Part shown: piece by piece, positions 12,301 through 23,702 of the stretch
Layout of the letters: each line of letters starts with the position of its first letter
Position numbering within the stretch: the stretch's first letter is position 1
Assembly: GCF_028858725.1 (NCBI RefSeq)
Contig: NC_084769.1
Span: forward strand, 10,789,501-10,853,500
Direction of reading: 5' to 3'
DNA length: 64,000 nucleotides
DNA from: Colius striatus
Lineage: Eukaryota; Chordata; Aves; Coliiformes; Coliidae
Notes under the pieces: model-generated
The model's input: only the letters and a program-made list of their open reading frames with translations
Told to the model about the DNA's origin: nothing
Databases searched by the model: none
Translations under genes and position numbers: made by a program

Positions 12301-15300
12301 AGCTTTTGTCTTGCTTCAGGCAGGCTCACGACGTTAAAATTGAACGTAACTTTTGGTCTATTCCAAAACATCGTTCACTTTCAGGTTGCTGCCCCAAAAA
12401 TGTACTCTGTAAATCAGCAGGCAGGCTGTATTTGATTAATTAAGGCAAAGTTTCAATGTGATGTTCACAAGGCAGAGTTTTTGCTTGTGTGTCTTTCAGA
12501 CAGACATTGTTGTCATCACTGTCGCCGGAGATCTCCAGCTCGGTAACGGGCCACTCGCTAAAGCTTTGCTGAGCAAGGCAGGGCCAATGCTTCAGACAGG
12601 CTTAAAAGAAGCAGCCCAAGGCAAAACACCTACAGAAGGATCTGTGCTGAGAACAAAGGGTTACAATCTGGGTTGCAGCGTTGTGCTTCACGCCGTCCTA
12701 CCCGCATGGTCCCAGAAACGCCCGTGTTCAAAGGTATAAAGGGCTTTTATTTGCTGACTAGGCTTTATAGTGGGTTTAGTGCTGATCCCTCATTGACTCA
12801 TGTATTCCTTGTGATATATGCAGTTGTTGTATCTTAGGGGAAGGGCTACATTGCACATACTGGGGGGGAAAAAATGTACTTTCAGTGACTGAGAAAAGAA
12901 TTGTGCTTTACAGGTCCTGGGCAACGTCATCACAAGGTGCCTGGAGACTGCCAAGGAACTCTCCTCCAAGTCCATCACTTTCCCAGCGATTGGGACAGGG
13001 AATTTAGGATACCCAAAGTCTGTTGTTGCTAAGTTACTGTTTGACAAGGTGTTTGAATTCAGTAGTAAAAACAGAGTAAATTCTCTCGAGGAAGTTCACT
13101 TTCTGTTGCATCCAAAAGACACAGCTAATATACAGGTGAGTTAACCACAGGATTTTTTTGTCCCTGCTGGTTTATTTGGGTCTATCTCATGATACTTGGG
13201 CTGGGTGATGATCTCTGAAGAACCCCCAGGGTGCTTTTGTTTGTACTAGGTTGGCTGATAACCTCTCTTGTCTGTACTGAACATTCTTTTGGTTCTACCC
13301 CTCATGGTGACCTGCCTGCCCTGTACAGCCCTGTTCCTTCCCTGTCCTTTTCTTTTCCCTGGCAGTAATGCAGACAAAAGCATAATTATGCTTTATCTCA
13401 TGAACTCACTTAATCCTTCAACACATAGGACTTGCTTGCAGATAAATTTACTGCAAATTCTGCATAGGTGACTTCAGTATTGGAGAAAGGAGTGCTTCAC
13501 TGGAGTGTTTTTAGGAAGAATAATTATTCTAGGATTGCTCTGCTGGTAAACTCCTGCAGTAGAACCACATCGCTCTTCTGCATCTCCCTTTCTACACTAT
13601 GATGTTAGCATCAGTTTTCTATATCTAGGCTCAAGTTGCTCTTTTCAGACGTTGTGAATGAATATCCAGAGAAGTGTTTCTGCATCTGTTTCTGTCTGCT
13701 GTTTTGTGCAGTAGCTAATGTGTTTTCATCAGGGGACTGGAGCATCTTCCTTATGAGGAAAGGCTGCGGGAACTGGGGCTGTTTAGTCAGGAGGAGAGGA
13801 GACTGAGGAAGGTGTCTAATACTTACAAGTATATAAGTGGTGGGTGTCAGGAGGTTGGGGCATCACTTTTTTTCTGTGGTATCTAGTGACAGAACAAGGG
13901 GTAATGAGATGAAGCTGGAACACAAAAAGTTCCATCTAAAGGAAAAACTCTCTCACTGTTGAGGTGAGGGAGCCCTGGCACAGGCTGCCCAAGGAGCGTG
14001 TGGAGGCTCCTTCCTTGGAGGTCTTCAAGACCTGCCTGGACACGTTCCTGTGTGACCTGATCTAGGTGGACCTGCTTCTGCAGGGAGATGGACTGGATGA
14101 TCTTTGAAGGTCCCTTCCAACCCCTACCATTCTGTGATTCTGTGAATCTATGATTTTGAAAGGCTGAACATGAAGCCAGCTGTGCTAAAGCCTGAGCTAA
14201 AGCCTTGTGCATGCAGGAGGGTGGCACTAGCTACAGGACTTGGCTTAGAATGTAAACTAGTCCCTCAGTGCAAGGGTGCCATCTGTTAATGCATCCCTCT
14301 GGAATGGCAACTAGGACTTTGACTTAGTTGTTAATTCAATCTGTTGCCCACACTGAATAACTTTGCTCTCCAGCAACAAGACTTGCCATCAGCACTATGG
14401 CAAATGGTCTGAAGTCACTTGTGTTAAGCTCTTTCTAGATGAGGGGGTTAACTGTACTTTCCAGGCCTTTATTTCTGCTGTGTAACCTAAAGACTTCAAC
14501 AGGGGTTGATTGTCATTTCCTTCTTTAGGAATTTTCCAATGAATTCGAGAACAGATCAAGAAATACTGTAGATGCTAAAGCACAGAAAAGCTCTCCAAGC
14601 GAGGCCAGCCAAGCTGCAGGTAAGCTTCTCAGAAGCTGTGTGCCTAGTGGAGTTCTGATTCTTTGCAGTGTTACAGGGAACCCATTCATTCTGGAAGTGT
14701 AGGTATTTTTTTGGTGAGCATGTCATCCCCAAAGTCCAAGTAACAGTTGAAGTGGCTGCTCTAAAGGCAGTGTGTAATATTTCCAGGCTGTCTGAAACAG
14801 TGGTTGGAGACGCTAAGAAAAAAACCAATCAAACAACCTGCAATTCTTTATCTGGATATTGCCCCTACAAATGAGGACAGCATAAGCCATCATGTGCCCA
14901 AGGTACAAACAGGGCTTTTTCTTTTGTTGCTGCAGTTCTTGATTAGATGGTGAACAGGTCGGTGCCTTTCCTGTGTCCTGGGAAGGCAGGTGAGTTCCTG
15001 GCTGTACGTCTTAAAGTGGCCTCTTTGATTCCCTGCTTGGAATATTCCATACTTTGAAATATTTTCCATGTTCAAATGCTCAGCAAAACCAACATGAAAT
15101 ATCCTTGGTGTTACCCAGCCCACAGAGAGGAACTGCAGAGTGTAGAAAAGTTACTGTCACGCAGCAGAGAACCTACCTGAAAACCTTGAGAGGCAGTGGA
15201 GCGAGGGAGTGAGACTCAGAAAGTTTTCTGCTCTCTTACTTTGGAGTTTCACAAAGGCTTATACAGCAAAATGGCACAAAGGAGTGTCTGTATTCCAACC

Positions 15301-18300
15301 ATGCAGCAGAGCAATTTGTTTTCTGCCATTTCAGCACGAATGGCAATGATGGGAATAGGGGAAGGTTGATCAGAGGCTCCTGTGAGGAGTGATGCTCGGT
15401 TAACATGGCAGGCAGTACTCTTCCCAGGCTCACTCTGGAGCCAAACTGTGGTCTCTGTAGGCATTGTATCCATGAATTAAGCCTTTATCTCTTACCTCAC
15501 TGCTCCCCTCTGCTCAGGGTCTGTATGTCTTTCCTGCAGCTTTCCCTGGTACCTCTTCAAGCTCAGCACAGACTGTACTCGAGATGACGATTGGCTCCAT
15601 CGTGTTCCAGGTGGCAGAAGGCGATATTACCAAAGAACAGGCAGATCTCATTGTAAACATAACAAACCAAACCTTCAACCTCAATAAAGGTATTTTGGTT
15701 GGTATTATGTGTGAAAACAGTAGGTGTGGTAGGAAGGGCTGGAGGAGGAGAACAGGAAGTGGGTTTTTTTCAATGTTTCAAACCCTTTTGTTTCACAGGG
15801 TGGCTTCTGTTTCACTTTTTAGTGTACAACGTTTCAGTTGGGAAGTGTCTGAAACTTTCTTGTTAATCAGTGTTACAGGAGGGCCTGCTCAAGACTCCTG
15901 CAGAAAGAGAAACTAATCATTTTAACTTTTTTTTCATAGAATCTTTCTGTAGAGCATCTCTTGGGCTAAAGGAGAAGACAAATCTCAGGGAGGTTTTGGC
16001 CTCGGTGAAGCTTGTTTAGGTACTTTAGACATGCCTTCGAATCGAAAAGCATAAGCCTAAAATTTTGGCAACGGTGCTTTTCAATGATAAGCTTTACTGT
16101 TGGCAGGATTGAGATATTTTAGGTATTATGTGGTACACAGTTCTGCCTCAGATGGGACTTTAAGGGCATTCACAGTAGTAACAGTGGATTCGCATATATC
16201 TCTTCATTTCAGGTGTCTCAAGTGCAATTCTGAAGGGTGCTGGAAAAGCAGTTGAAGATGAATGTGCTCAACTAGGTATGGTACAACACTTCTGACCTCC
16301 TTCCTGAAGGTGTTTATGCATTGCAGGGAATCTGTTGGGATGCTTTCCTAGTGCCTGCTGCACATCTGTCTGTATTACGCCAGGTTTTAATCAACTAACA
16401 CTATCTTTCTAAAACATCTAATGAAGGAAGGAAAAAAAGAAGTCTTTAAGAAGAGAGGGTTTCTAGGTGTATGTGAGGAACTAAATCTATTCATTATTGC
16501 ATCCTGTTATTCCAATAAAGCTTTCCAAGATAAAAACAAAACGAGTCTACATCGAACAGAGCCATGGGCAGAGGATGATGTTGGCAGAAATGTCAGTGGA
16601 GAGGCCACACCTCACCAGAGGCAACTGTCTGCCTGCAACTCCTTTTGTCATGCCAGAGGGAGAAAATGCTTGCTGTTGGCTTTTACTCTGTGTGACCAAG
16701 AGGGAAAACTAATGAAACTGGGCTTCTGCCTCAGAAGAGGCATTTATTTGTTGACCAAATTCAGCCAGTGAAGAGCAAATACAGTGAATGGTGGCGTAAG
16801 GAGGGGCAAGAATGTGGTTTAAAACCCCACGAAATAAGGAAAGAGGGGAAGGTGTTGGTGTGGAGGTCAGCTTGGAAGACCAACCAAAGGAAAAGAATGA
16901 TGTGGAGGAAAGAAGAGGTTAAACCTCTGTTGTGCAGGCCAAGAGGCTAATTCAGGCTAGGCAGCCTGAGGGTAGATGGTATGCTTGTGTCTGTGTGAAC
17001 ACAGAGTGTAGTACTGGTCTGCCTGAAGTTCTCCAAGTCTGCAGAGCAAACTTGACAAGTAAAGGTGCACACAACAAATGAAGGAAGTATTTTACAAGCA
17101 TAAAATGAATCCTTGTGCCTTGACAGTGAAAATAGAGAGAGGAAGTTGAACAGTGTGAGAGGAGAGTTGAAGCTTATCCTGGGACATATCTGTCATCATT
17201 TCTTACCTCCTAATGAGGATTAGTAGACATCTGTATTGTGGATAATTGTTGGTTGATTATATTCTCCTACTTAACATTTCAGGCTCCCAAGGTAACAAGA
17301 GCTATATCACCACCCAAGCTGGAAACCTGCCATGCAAGAAAATAATTCATTATGTTGCCCAAAGTGATATTAAGGCAATAGTCCACGGTGTGCTTCTGGA
17401 GTGTGAATTACAGAAGTACACCTCTGTCACCTTCCCAGCTATTGGAACAGGTCTGTCTGCCTCTTGAAATGAGTCCAGTGCCTGTGATTCTGCTGATCTG
17501 GGGGATCAAGCGATGGGTTTGATTCATTTGGATGGGTTATTCTTTGGTGGAAAGATATTCAGAAACTGCAAACTTTCAAACTGTTACTAGAAGCTTACTA
17601 AGACCTAGAAAGCTTCACTCAGTTGCAGTCAAGTAGTATGTAAAGCATACAAGTGCTCTATCATTTCCTTGATAACAGGGATCCAGAGGTATGTCTATAC
17701 TTCCTGGAGAGCCATAAGTATTTGTCACAGCACCCTGACATGTGTGGGCAGCTCATCAAAGAATATCCAGGGAGTTACTTCCCCCTTGCTGAAATCAGTA
17801 GATAATACAACTCTGGCTAGCAGCCACGCCAGGCAAGCTGGTGCAGATGGAATGTGAACCATCAAAGCCTCTTTCTTCTCTTGTTGTGTTCAGTTAGATC
17901 AGTAGAAAACTCTTGAGTCAGGGAATCCAGAAGTAGGCCTTGTGCTTGCAGTGACCTCTTGCAGGAATAAAACTAGATATGAATAAAACTCCTTGCTTTC
18001 TGAGCAAAGAATTGAGTGCTGGGCCACTGAGCATCAGACCTGTGACCTGTTAGCTAACCAAGCCTAGATCATAACCTGATCAGTCACCATGTCAACAAAA
18101 GTAAACTTCCATTTTTTCCCTTTGCTGGAAAGGTGATCTCAAACCTCCCTTTTCCTGATAAATGGAAACCTTTGCTCAGTTGACAGTCTGTAGTTCTTTC
18201 TGACCTGTCTGTGGTCCAAGTGATTGTGGGAATAGGTGTAACTGTTCTTATAGAATCACAGAATAGTAGAGGTTGGAAGGGACCTTTAGAGATCACGATG

Positions 18301-21300
18301 CTTTAACCTTTTGTCATAGTTATTAATGCTTTTTAAAGGCAAAATGTTTATAACTTGTTTCAGGTGAGGCAGGCCGTGATCCAGCTGAGGTAGCTGACAA
18401 CATGATAGATGCAGTTACTGAGTTTGCAAGAGGGGATTACACCCCGTCTGTGAAAACTGTTAAAGTTGTCATCTTTCAGCCACATCTGCTGAAGGTGTTC
18501 CATACAAGCATGCAGAAAAGAGAAAGTCTTGGCAAAACAGCAGTTGAAAAATTAATTTCCAAGTTCACATGTAAGTAGACATCACTTAAGTACAAGTCAC
18601 AGGTCAATCTTTTTAGGCACAGCTGCCAAGGGTAGCTATTAATGACATTGTTTGTGTATTTCAATGTAGCACTGTGGAGCTCTGAGAAACCAAAGAGAAA
18701 AACCAAAGTCGTTCTGGAAAAGAAAATCGAAGTGGCTGTTGTGCAGATCTGTGGAGAAAACAAAAAGAAAGTGGAAGAAGCTGAACACTGGTTGAGATCT
18801 GCAATTTTAAAGGAACAGTTTGAATCAGAAATCACAGATGAGTCTATCTTGCAGTTTGGTGAAGCAGAGACTGAGGAGCTGCACGACCTGCAAGAGAAAT
18901 TAAATATTGTCCTTTCTTTGAATGGTGACTCTATTAGAATTTCAGGTGTTGCCAAAGATGTCTGGAATGCAAACTCAATCATTAGAGAAATGATCCACAG
19001 GGTAAAAGCTGCTAAAGAGGAAAAGATTAGAGCAGAACTCTTCCAAAACATAGTTGAGTGGAAATATTTCGAAAGGGATTCCTATGTGCCCTTTGACAGC
19101 CTCACAAACATGCGCCTGGAAAGCGCTTTAACGGGAAATCAGAAGGATATTTCAGTGGTGATTGGTGAGAGAAAGCACACAGTGAATCTAGAAGGAAGGT
19201 ATGCTGTGGATGACCAAGGCAAACGGAGAGACATCATACGTGTTGATAAAGCCGAAGGTAAGTAAAAGCATTGTGACAGACTGATGTTCCCCGCTTAAAA
19301 CCAGCTTGTGTCCAGCCTAGTAAGAGTAAGAAATGGTAAGAAAATGCAAAATACTGCTAAGACCTTTGTGCAGCACCATTTCTGGAGGATGCAGAATGGA
19401 GCTGAACTGGAAAATGAATATAAGAGAGTCCTGTAGTTCTCAAAACTTGGTTTGAACTGTAGGTGACGCTTTCAGAGGTTCTCAACAGGCTTAGTAGCAA
19501 TGCTTAAATGTTTGTAGCAGTCGTCATGCTAGATCTTGGCTTGTTTCTATTCTTGAGATGTACCCTCTTCATTTTCTTCTGGTCCTTTACAATATAAGGA
19601 GCTACCTTTTTCTTACTCATCCTTACAGGACTTTTCCCAGTGTATTATTTGTCTTTGTCCTGCCTTGGCTCAGTTTCACAGGGGTGCATTTTATGTCTTA
19701 ATGGGAACCATTTTTTTCATAGAACCATAGAATGGTAGGGGTTGGAAGGGACCTTTAGAGATCATCTAGTCCAACCCCCCTTTTTGTCCACTTGAGTCTT
19801 GAAAGTGAAACTGGACAGGTTTCAGTAACTGCAGCTCCTGATGCTTTAGTAATGCCTCCTGCACGCATTGTCAGATTTTACTGTTTTGCTGCTTTCTTAC
19901 CAAAAAAGTACCACTTGAAATTGAGAGAACCTCTAATGCTGGATGCCTGCAGCGTGTGCATCAGTCATTGTTAGTCATTGTTACTGTTTAACACTGCAGC
20001 TAGATACTAGAGATACTAGATACTAGAGAGAAGGGAAGAAAGGGAAGACTTCTGCTTTTTAGATGCAGAGTATATTCTTGAACTTCTTAAATGAAACCCT
20101 TCCCTGTTCAGACACTTTGCTCTCCTAGCTGATGAGAATTAATTATTCAGTAAGCCTGCATTTGCTCCTTGAAAACTTGAAGGGAAGGTTACTGGTGAAA
20201 ATATTGCAAAGGCTCTCAAATCTGAAGGACAGATTTGCCTAGGAACTACCAATTCAGCCACGTGAATTGACAGTGCAGTGGCAAACTAGAAGCTACAACA
20301 TCCTAATCCTCTGCTAAAACAGCCAGAGAATACTCCTGCATGACAAAGACCAGTAGGCACCAGTCATAAGTATGAGCTTTTAGAAGGGTTCATAGCAGGA
20401 CATTTTAAGCAGAGGATTTAGGTAAATAATTGTTTATGTTTTTTCTGCAGATCAAGAGTCAACAGTGCTCCCCTCAACTTGGGATGATATGCAAAACCAG
20501 CTACTCAAAATAGTGACCCTAAAACCAGAAACAAAAGAATACAGAGATGTGCAGGAGAGGTTTATGAAGACGAGTCGGTCTTTAAAAATTGAAAAGGTAA
20601 AAGCATATCATAATTTCTGAGCACAGAAATGCTTTGATAGCAGGAGATGCAGAATACTAATAACGATGGAAAAACAAATTCCACTGGGATTTCTCAAGTT
20701 GGACAAGTTTTTTTGGCTGTCAGGAGCTTTAATCAGCATCAGTTTAATGTTGCAGTTGAGGTATTTGGAACAGCTCTGAAGGAGCCGCTTCCTCAGCACC
20801 AAGGGGAAGGGCTTGTCCTTGAAATCACTTTTCCTCCAGTAGAGCACACACACACAAACCTGCAAGACTCTCCTATGTTGTTTCCCTTGGAGTGTTTCTG
20901 TCATATTTTGGGTTGGGAGTGATTTGACTAATTCATTGCACAAGCTGATGTACGTGTGCTGGAGATGGGGGGAGAATTCTGGAAGCAGATTGAATGGCTG
21001 ATACGGGAATGTTTTGCACAGCTGTAACCTGCTTCCTGTTTGTCTTCCTTTCTGTCTTACTTTGATACTATGCAGATTGAAAGGATACAGAACCCCTATT
21101 TTTGGAAGACCTACCAAATCAAAAAGCGTGAAATGGATAACAAAAATGGGGGCAGAAATAACGAGAGGCTTCTGTTTCACGGGACGAGTAAGGAGTCATC
21201 AGCCATCATTAACTACAATGGGTTTAACCGGAGCTACGCTGGAAAGCACGGTAATGGGAATCTCAGAACAGCTCTTTTCCTGAGTAGGGCCAGGACTGAT

Positions 21301-22355
21301 TTGCCATCTGTATCCTCCTGCTTTATATGCAAGATCATTTGCTTTGTTACATATCACACAATCACAGGATGGTGGGGGTTGGAAAGGACCTCTAGAGTTC
21401 ATCCAGTCCAACCCCGCTGCAGAAGTAGGTTCACCTAGATCAGGTCACACAGGAACCTGTCCAGGAGGGTTTGGAAAGCTCCAGAGGAGGAGCCTCCACA
21501 CTGTCCCAGGGCAGCCTGTGCCAGGGCTCCCTCACCCTTACAGTAGTTTTTCCTTATGTTTAAGTGGAACTTTCTGTGTTCCAGCTTATGTCCATTACCC
21601 TTTGTCCTGTCACTGGACACTAGAGAAAAAAGTGTTGTCCCATCCTCCTGACACCCAACTTTTAAATACTTGTAAGTATTAATGAGATCCCACTCAGTCT
21701 CCTCCAGACTCAAAAGCCCAAGTTCCCTCAGCCTTTCCTCATTAGGAAGATGCTCCAGTCCCCTGATCACCTTGGTGGCCCTGTGCTGGGCTCTCTCCAG
21801 CAGTTCCCTGTCCCTCTTGCGCTGAGTAGCCCAGAACTGGACACAGGACTCCAGATGAGGCCTCACCAAGGCAGAGTAGAGGGGAAGCAGAACCTCCTTT
21901 GACCTACTGGACACACTTCTCTAATACACACTTATCTACATCCCCCCATTATAAATAAAACCCCCAAATTGCTGAGATTTACAGGCTCTGAAGATGGCAG
22001 GTAAGGGGTGACTGCTCATGAAAAGCTCACAAACATTTGGGTTTGTTCTGTTTTTTGAACTTCAGCTGCAAACTATGGCAACGGGACGTACTTTGCAGTT
22101 CACGCCGGCTACTCTGCCCATGACACCTACTCCAGACCTGACGCGCAGGGGAAGAAGTATATGTACTTGGCTCGAGTGCTGGTTGGAGAATATGGTCAGG
22201 GGACAAAAGGAGACATTACTCCAGCAGCAAAAAACCCTGCAGACTCTACAGATCTGTTTGATAGTTCAACTGATGATGTGAACCAGCCCAACATGTTTGT
22301 CATATTTAATGACATCCAAGCTTACCCCGAGTACCTTATCACTTTCACTAATTAA
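2851..22355 (+). CDS. PARP14: PARP14a: complete PARP14-type macro-PARP, mono-ADP-ribosyltransferase
   Basis: Seventeen exons with consistent phases: 2851-3043, 3158-3267, 3346-3379, 6108-6398, 8142-8378, 9256-11501, 12500-12733, 12914-13135, 14529-14619, 15540-15689, 16213-16275, 17283-17450, 18364-18570, 18670-19257, 20451-20596, 21076-21250, 22066-22355. They total 5445 nt (1814 aa), close to human PARP14 (about 1800). Domain order follows PARP14: RRM-like N-terminus, KH-like repeats, three macrodomains, WWE, ART. The start is supported by the family opening (SFPLLL...W) and a good context (G at -3, G at +4). The ART triad reads H1695, Y1727, M1795; an H-Y-hydrophobic triad indicates mono- rather than poly-ADP-ribosylation. 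The protein is expected in cytoplasm and nucleus during interferon responses. Oddities: macrodomain 2 has lost the conserved VN asparagine; exon 1 and part of macrodomain 1 look converted with PARP14b. PARP15 is unlikely because it lacks the N-terminal half. Exon edges are inferred. Confidence 0.93.
3380..6107 (+). other. PARP14: PARP14a intron 3
   Basis: A 2.7-kb intron. It contains a perfect inverted repeat near 3589-3633 and no recognised transposon. An 79-codon minus-strand open frame at 4692-4931 has a hydrophobic end but no family I recognise. Confidence 0.6.
3589..3633. repeat. Perfect 18-bp inverted repeat (9-nt loop)
   Basis: CTTTACAAATTAAACTAA at 3589-3606 is followed after 9 bases by its exact reverse complement at 3616-3633. 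A third copy of the left arm core (ACAAATTAAACTAAACCA) lies just upstream at about 3569-3586. A transcript would form an 18-bp hairpin. The origin is unknown; a foldback remnant or template-switch event are possible. Confidence 0.75.
6108..8378 (+). other. PARP14: PARP14a exons 4-5: RRM-like domains 2 and 3
   Basis: Exon 4 (6108-6398, residues about 113-209) contains [12 protein letters not shown], which matches human PARP14 almost exactly, then DFTVEIIPE. Exon 5 (8142-8378, residues about 210-288) contains IRAENIPP...[11 protein letters not shown]...DVQQLP, the RNP-like strand pattern of the third repeat. The intron between them carries a 0.9-kb CR1 copy. Confidence 0.85.
6908..7809 (-). mobile_element. 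CR1 LINE fragment, 3' end, in PARP14a intron 4
   Basis: The left edge reads as the reverse complement of a CR1 3' terminus (repeated ATTCTATG-like units and the CCTTCCAACCCCTACC block). On the minus strand at 7690-7124 an open stretch encodes the C-terminal end of the CR1 reverse-transcriptase ORF ([14 protein letters not shown]-type motif; here [15 protein letters not shown]). It is 5'-truncated, as most CR1 copies are. Confidence 0.9.
8905..8970 (-). mobile_element. Short CR1 3'-end fragment in PARP14a intron 5
   Basis: ATCATAGAATCATAGAATGG followed by the GGTTGGAAGGGACC block is the reverse complement of the CR1 3' terminus. Only about 65 bases are present, so it is severely 5'-truncated. 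Confidence 0.85.
9256..11501 (+). other. PARP14: PARP14a exon 6: KH-like array and macrodomain 1
   Basis: A single 2246-base exon, residues 289-1037. The first two thirds correspond to the KH-like repeats of PARP14 (start ...[18 protein letters not shown]). Macrodomain 1 spans about residues 802-985: [20 protein letters not shown] keeps both the VN asparagine and the second Asn (SNED) that contacts the distal ribose in related ADP-ribosylhydrolase macrodomains. The second loop [10 protein letters not shown] is intact. PARP14 macrodomain 1 is reported as a mono-ADP-ribose hydrolase, so activity is plausible here. Confidence 0.9.
12500..14619 (+). other. PARP14: PARP14a exons 7-9: macrodomain 2 and linker
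   Basis: Exons 12500-12733, 12914-13135 and 14529-14619 (residues about 1038-1219). The phosphate-loop motif [15 protein letters not shown] is intact. The first motif reads [12 protein letters not shown] where human PARP14 has TDVVVNSV, so the conserved asparagine is an isoleucine. The intron between exons 8 and 9 contains a CR1 copy. Confidence 0.85.
13732..14157 (+). mobile_element. CR1 LINE fragment in PARP14a intron 8
   Basis: GACTGGAGCATCTTCCTTAT at the left and the CR1 3' tail (CCTTCCAACCCCTACCATTC, then GATTCTGTGAATCTATG) at the right. The element is in the gene's orientation. Confidence 0.9.
15540..18570 (+). other. PARP14: PARP14a exons 10-13: macrodomain 3
   Basis: Exons 15540-15689, 16213-16275, 17283-17450 and 18364-18570 (residues about 1220-1415). 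[20 protein letters not shown] is almost the human sequence. The binding-site strand [11 protein letters not shown] keeps the conserved Asn and the second loop [10 protein letters not shown] is intact. The domain is split over four exons at the same points in all three PARP14 copies. Confidence 0.88.
18250..18298 (-). mobile_element. Short CR1 3'-end fragment in PARP14a intron 12
   Basis: AGAATCACAGAATAGTAGAG followed by GTTGGAAGGGACCTTTAGAG is the reverse complement of the CR1 terminus. About 50 bases only. Confidence 0.8.
18670..20596 (+). other. PARP14: PARP14a exons 14-15: KH-like linker, WWE domain, start of ART
   Basis: Exon 14 (18670-19257) carries [19 protein letters not shown], then the WWE domain at about residues 1535-1612 (NIVEWKYFE...[15 protein letters not shown]). 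WWE domains bind ADP-ribose-containing ligands. Exon 15 (20451-20596) begins the ART region (LPSTWDDM...). Intron 14 carries a short CR1 tail at about 19721. Confidence 0.87.
19718..19783 (-). mobile_element. Short CR1 3'-end fragment in PARP14a intron 14
   Basis: CATAGAACCATAGAATGGTA followed by GGGGTTGGAAGGGACCTTTA and CATCTAGTCCAACCCCCC marks the reverse-complemented CR1 terminus, about 65 bases. Confidence 0.85.
21076..22355 (+). other. PARP14: PARP14a exons 16-17: ART catalytic domain
   Basis: Exon 16 (21076-21250) has [17 protein letters not shown] and the NAD-site motif LLFHGTS (H1695). Exon 17 (22066-22355) has [19 protein letters not shown] (Y1727), then [20 protein letters not shown] (M1795 at the third triad position) and the TAA stop. 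The absence of the triad glutamate is normal for PARP14 and excludes chain elongation. Intron 16 holds a CR1 copy. Confidence 0.92.
21353..21920 (-). mobile_element. CR1 LINE fragment in PARP14a intron 16
   Basis: Reverse-complemented CR1 3' end on the left. On the minus strand from 21914 the frame reads [17 protein letters not shown]-type reverse-transcriptase sequence (here [19 protein letters not shown]). It lies between the two catalytic exons of PARP14a and is antisense to the gene. Confidence 0.9.
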
Positions 22356-22800
22356 GCATTTCGAGTGCAGCCACAGGTGGATGTCTTTCAGACATGCTGT
22401 TGTGTAAGACACAGACATAACCAAACACACAAACAGTAACTAGTTGTATCAAGTTGTTTTCCTAAAGCTTGGTTACATTTAAGCAATCTCTGCCTGGTTT
22501 TGATAGCACTGAACTCAACTGCTTGTTTACACTTACTTAACCCTTGAGCTCAGTATTCTTCTGAAAACCACTGTTAAATTACAGCTCAAGCCTTTATGCT
22601 GTGTCAGCCTTTCCTTCCAGCCTGTACAGTTTTCTTAGTTGCACAAGGAAGTGCAGAATACTGACAGTGTGCTGGAAGGGATCTCCTTTAGGCCACTGAC
22701 CACTCCATGTCACATTTCTGATGGCTTCTTACACTCAGCAACTGACAGGCTGCATCCTTTAATTATGTTACGGTGGTTTTCAATAAACAATCTAATTGAA
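22356..22800 (+). terminator. PARP14: PARP14a 3' UTR and poly(A) signal
   Basis: An AATAAA hexamer at 22782-22787 lies about 430 bases after the stop. Further AATAAA motifs at about 23043 and 23096 could serve as alternative sites. Confidence 0.65.
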
Positions 22801-22819
22801 GCAAATGAGTTGTGTTTGT

Positions 22820-23700
22820 CTAAACCTCTCTCTGAACATTTAGCATTGTTTATCAACCAGTGAACTTCAGTGAACCTCAAAGAAGGTTGTGCTTGTCTTT
22901 ACTTCACTAACCCTTCTTGTCCAGTTAATAAGAGGATATACAGAAGGTAGAGAAGTTGCCCGAGTTACTATATGTAAATCCTAAGAATGTGTTTCTGCTG
23001 TAATATACCAGCCATAGCAATCTTCCTGTGAGCTTAAAGAGAAATAAATAGGGCAAAGAAAAGCGGCGAGAAGTTTTGGGGGTTGTTAAGGCTCAAATAA
23101 ACAGGTTCCCTCAAAGGGCTGATGATTAACAAGCTGCAGTTCAGAGGTCTGGGGTGGGAGGGGAAAAGCAAAGCAGCATTATCTTCCTGGTGACATGTTG
23201 ATGGAATAGGAAAAAAAATACACCTTTTGCAGCCTTAGGATTGTAAGGTCTTCCAGTGAAAAAGCAGAATGATGTAGCACCTCTGAGTTCTAAAAGCCCT
23301 TGGCTTCTCTGAATGTATCAGATATGACTGCACACTTGGTTGGATGATCAAGAGAAAATTTTCCCCTACTTGCTGTAGAGAGTTAGTTAGGTTGCTGTTA
23401 CTTTAAAGTTTGACTGAGGGTTGATGTTTGCAGGACAAACATTGCCCAGGGACAGATTTCTAGAGACAGTGGTATGAAATCATGTGATTTTTGTACCATT
23501 CAGTATCTTGGGAGAGCCATAAGCATCAGGCAGTTAATTCACACCCCCCTCCCTCTCCCACAGTGCTAGAACCATTTGCTTTGGACTTTATTGCTTTTAT
23601 TCACATAAGCTTTCTCACTGCTGAAAAATGCTGACTTGAATTCCTAGTGCTTGCAGTTGAGATATGGGAATGTGGGACAAATGTCCTAGGTTTCACTTTT
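22820..23700. other. Intergenic spacer downstream of PARP14a
   Basis: No exon or recognised repeat. Additional AATAAA hexamers near 23043 and 23096 may extend the PARP14a transcript. Confidence 0.5.
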
Positions 23701-23702
23701 AA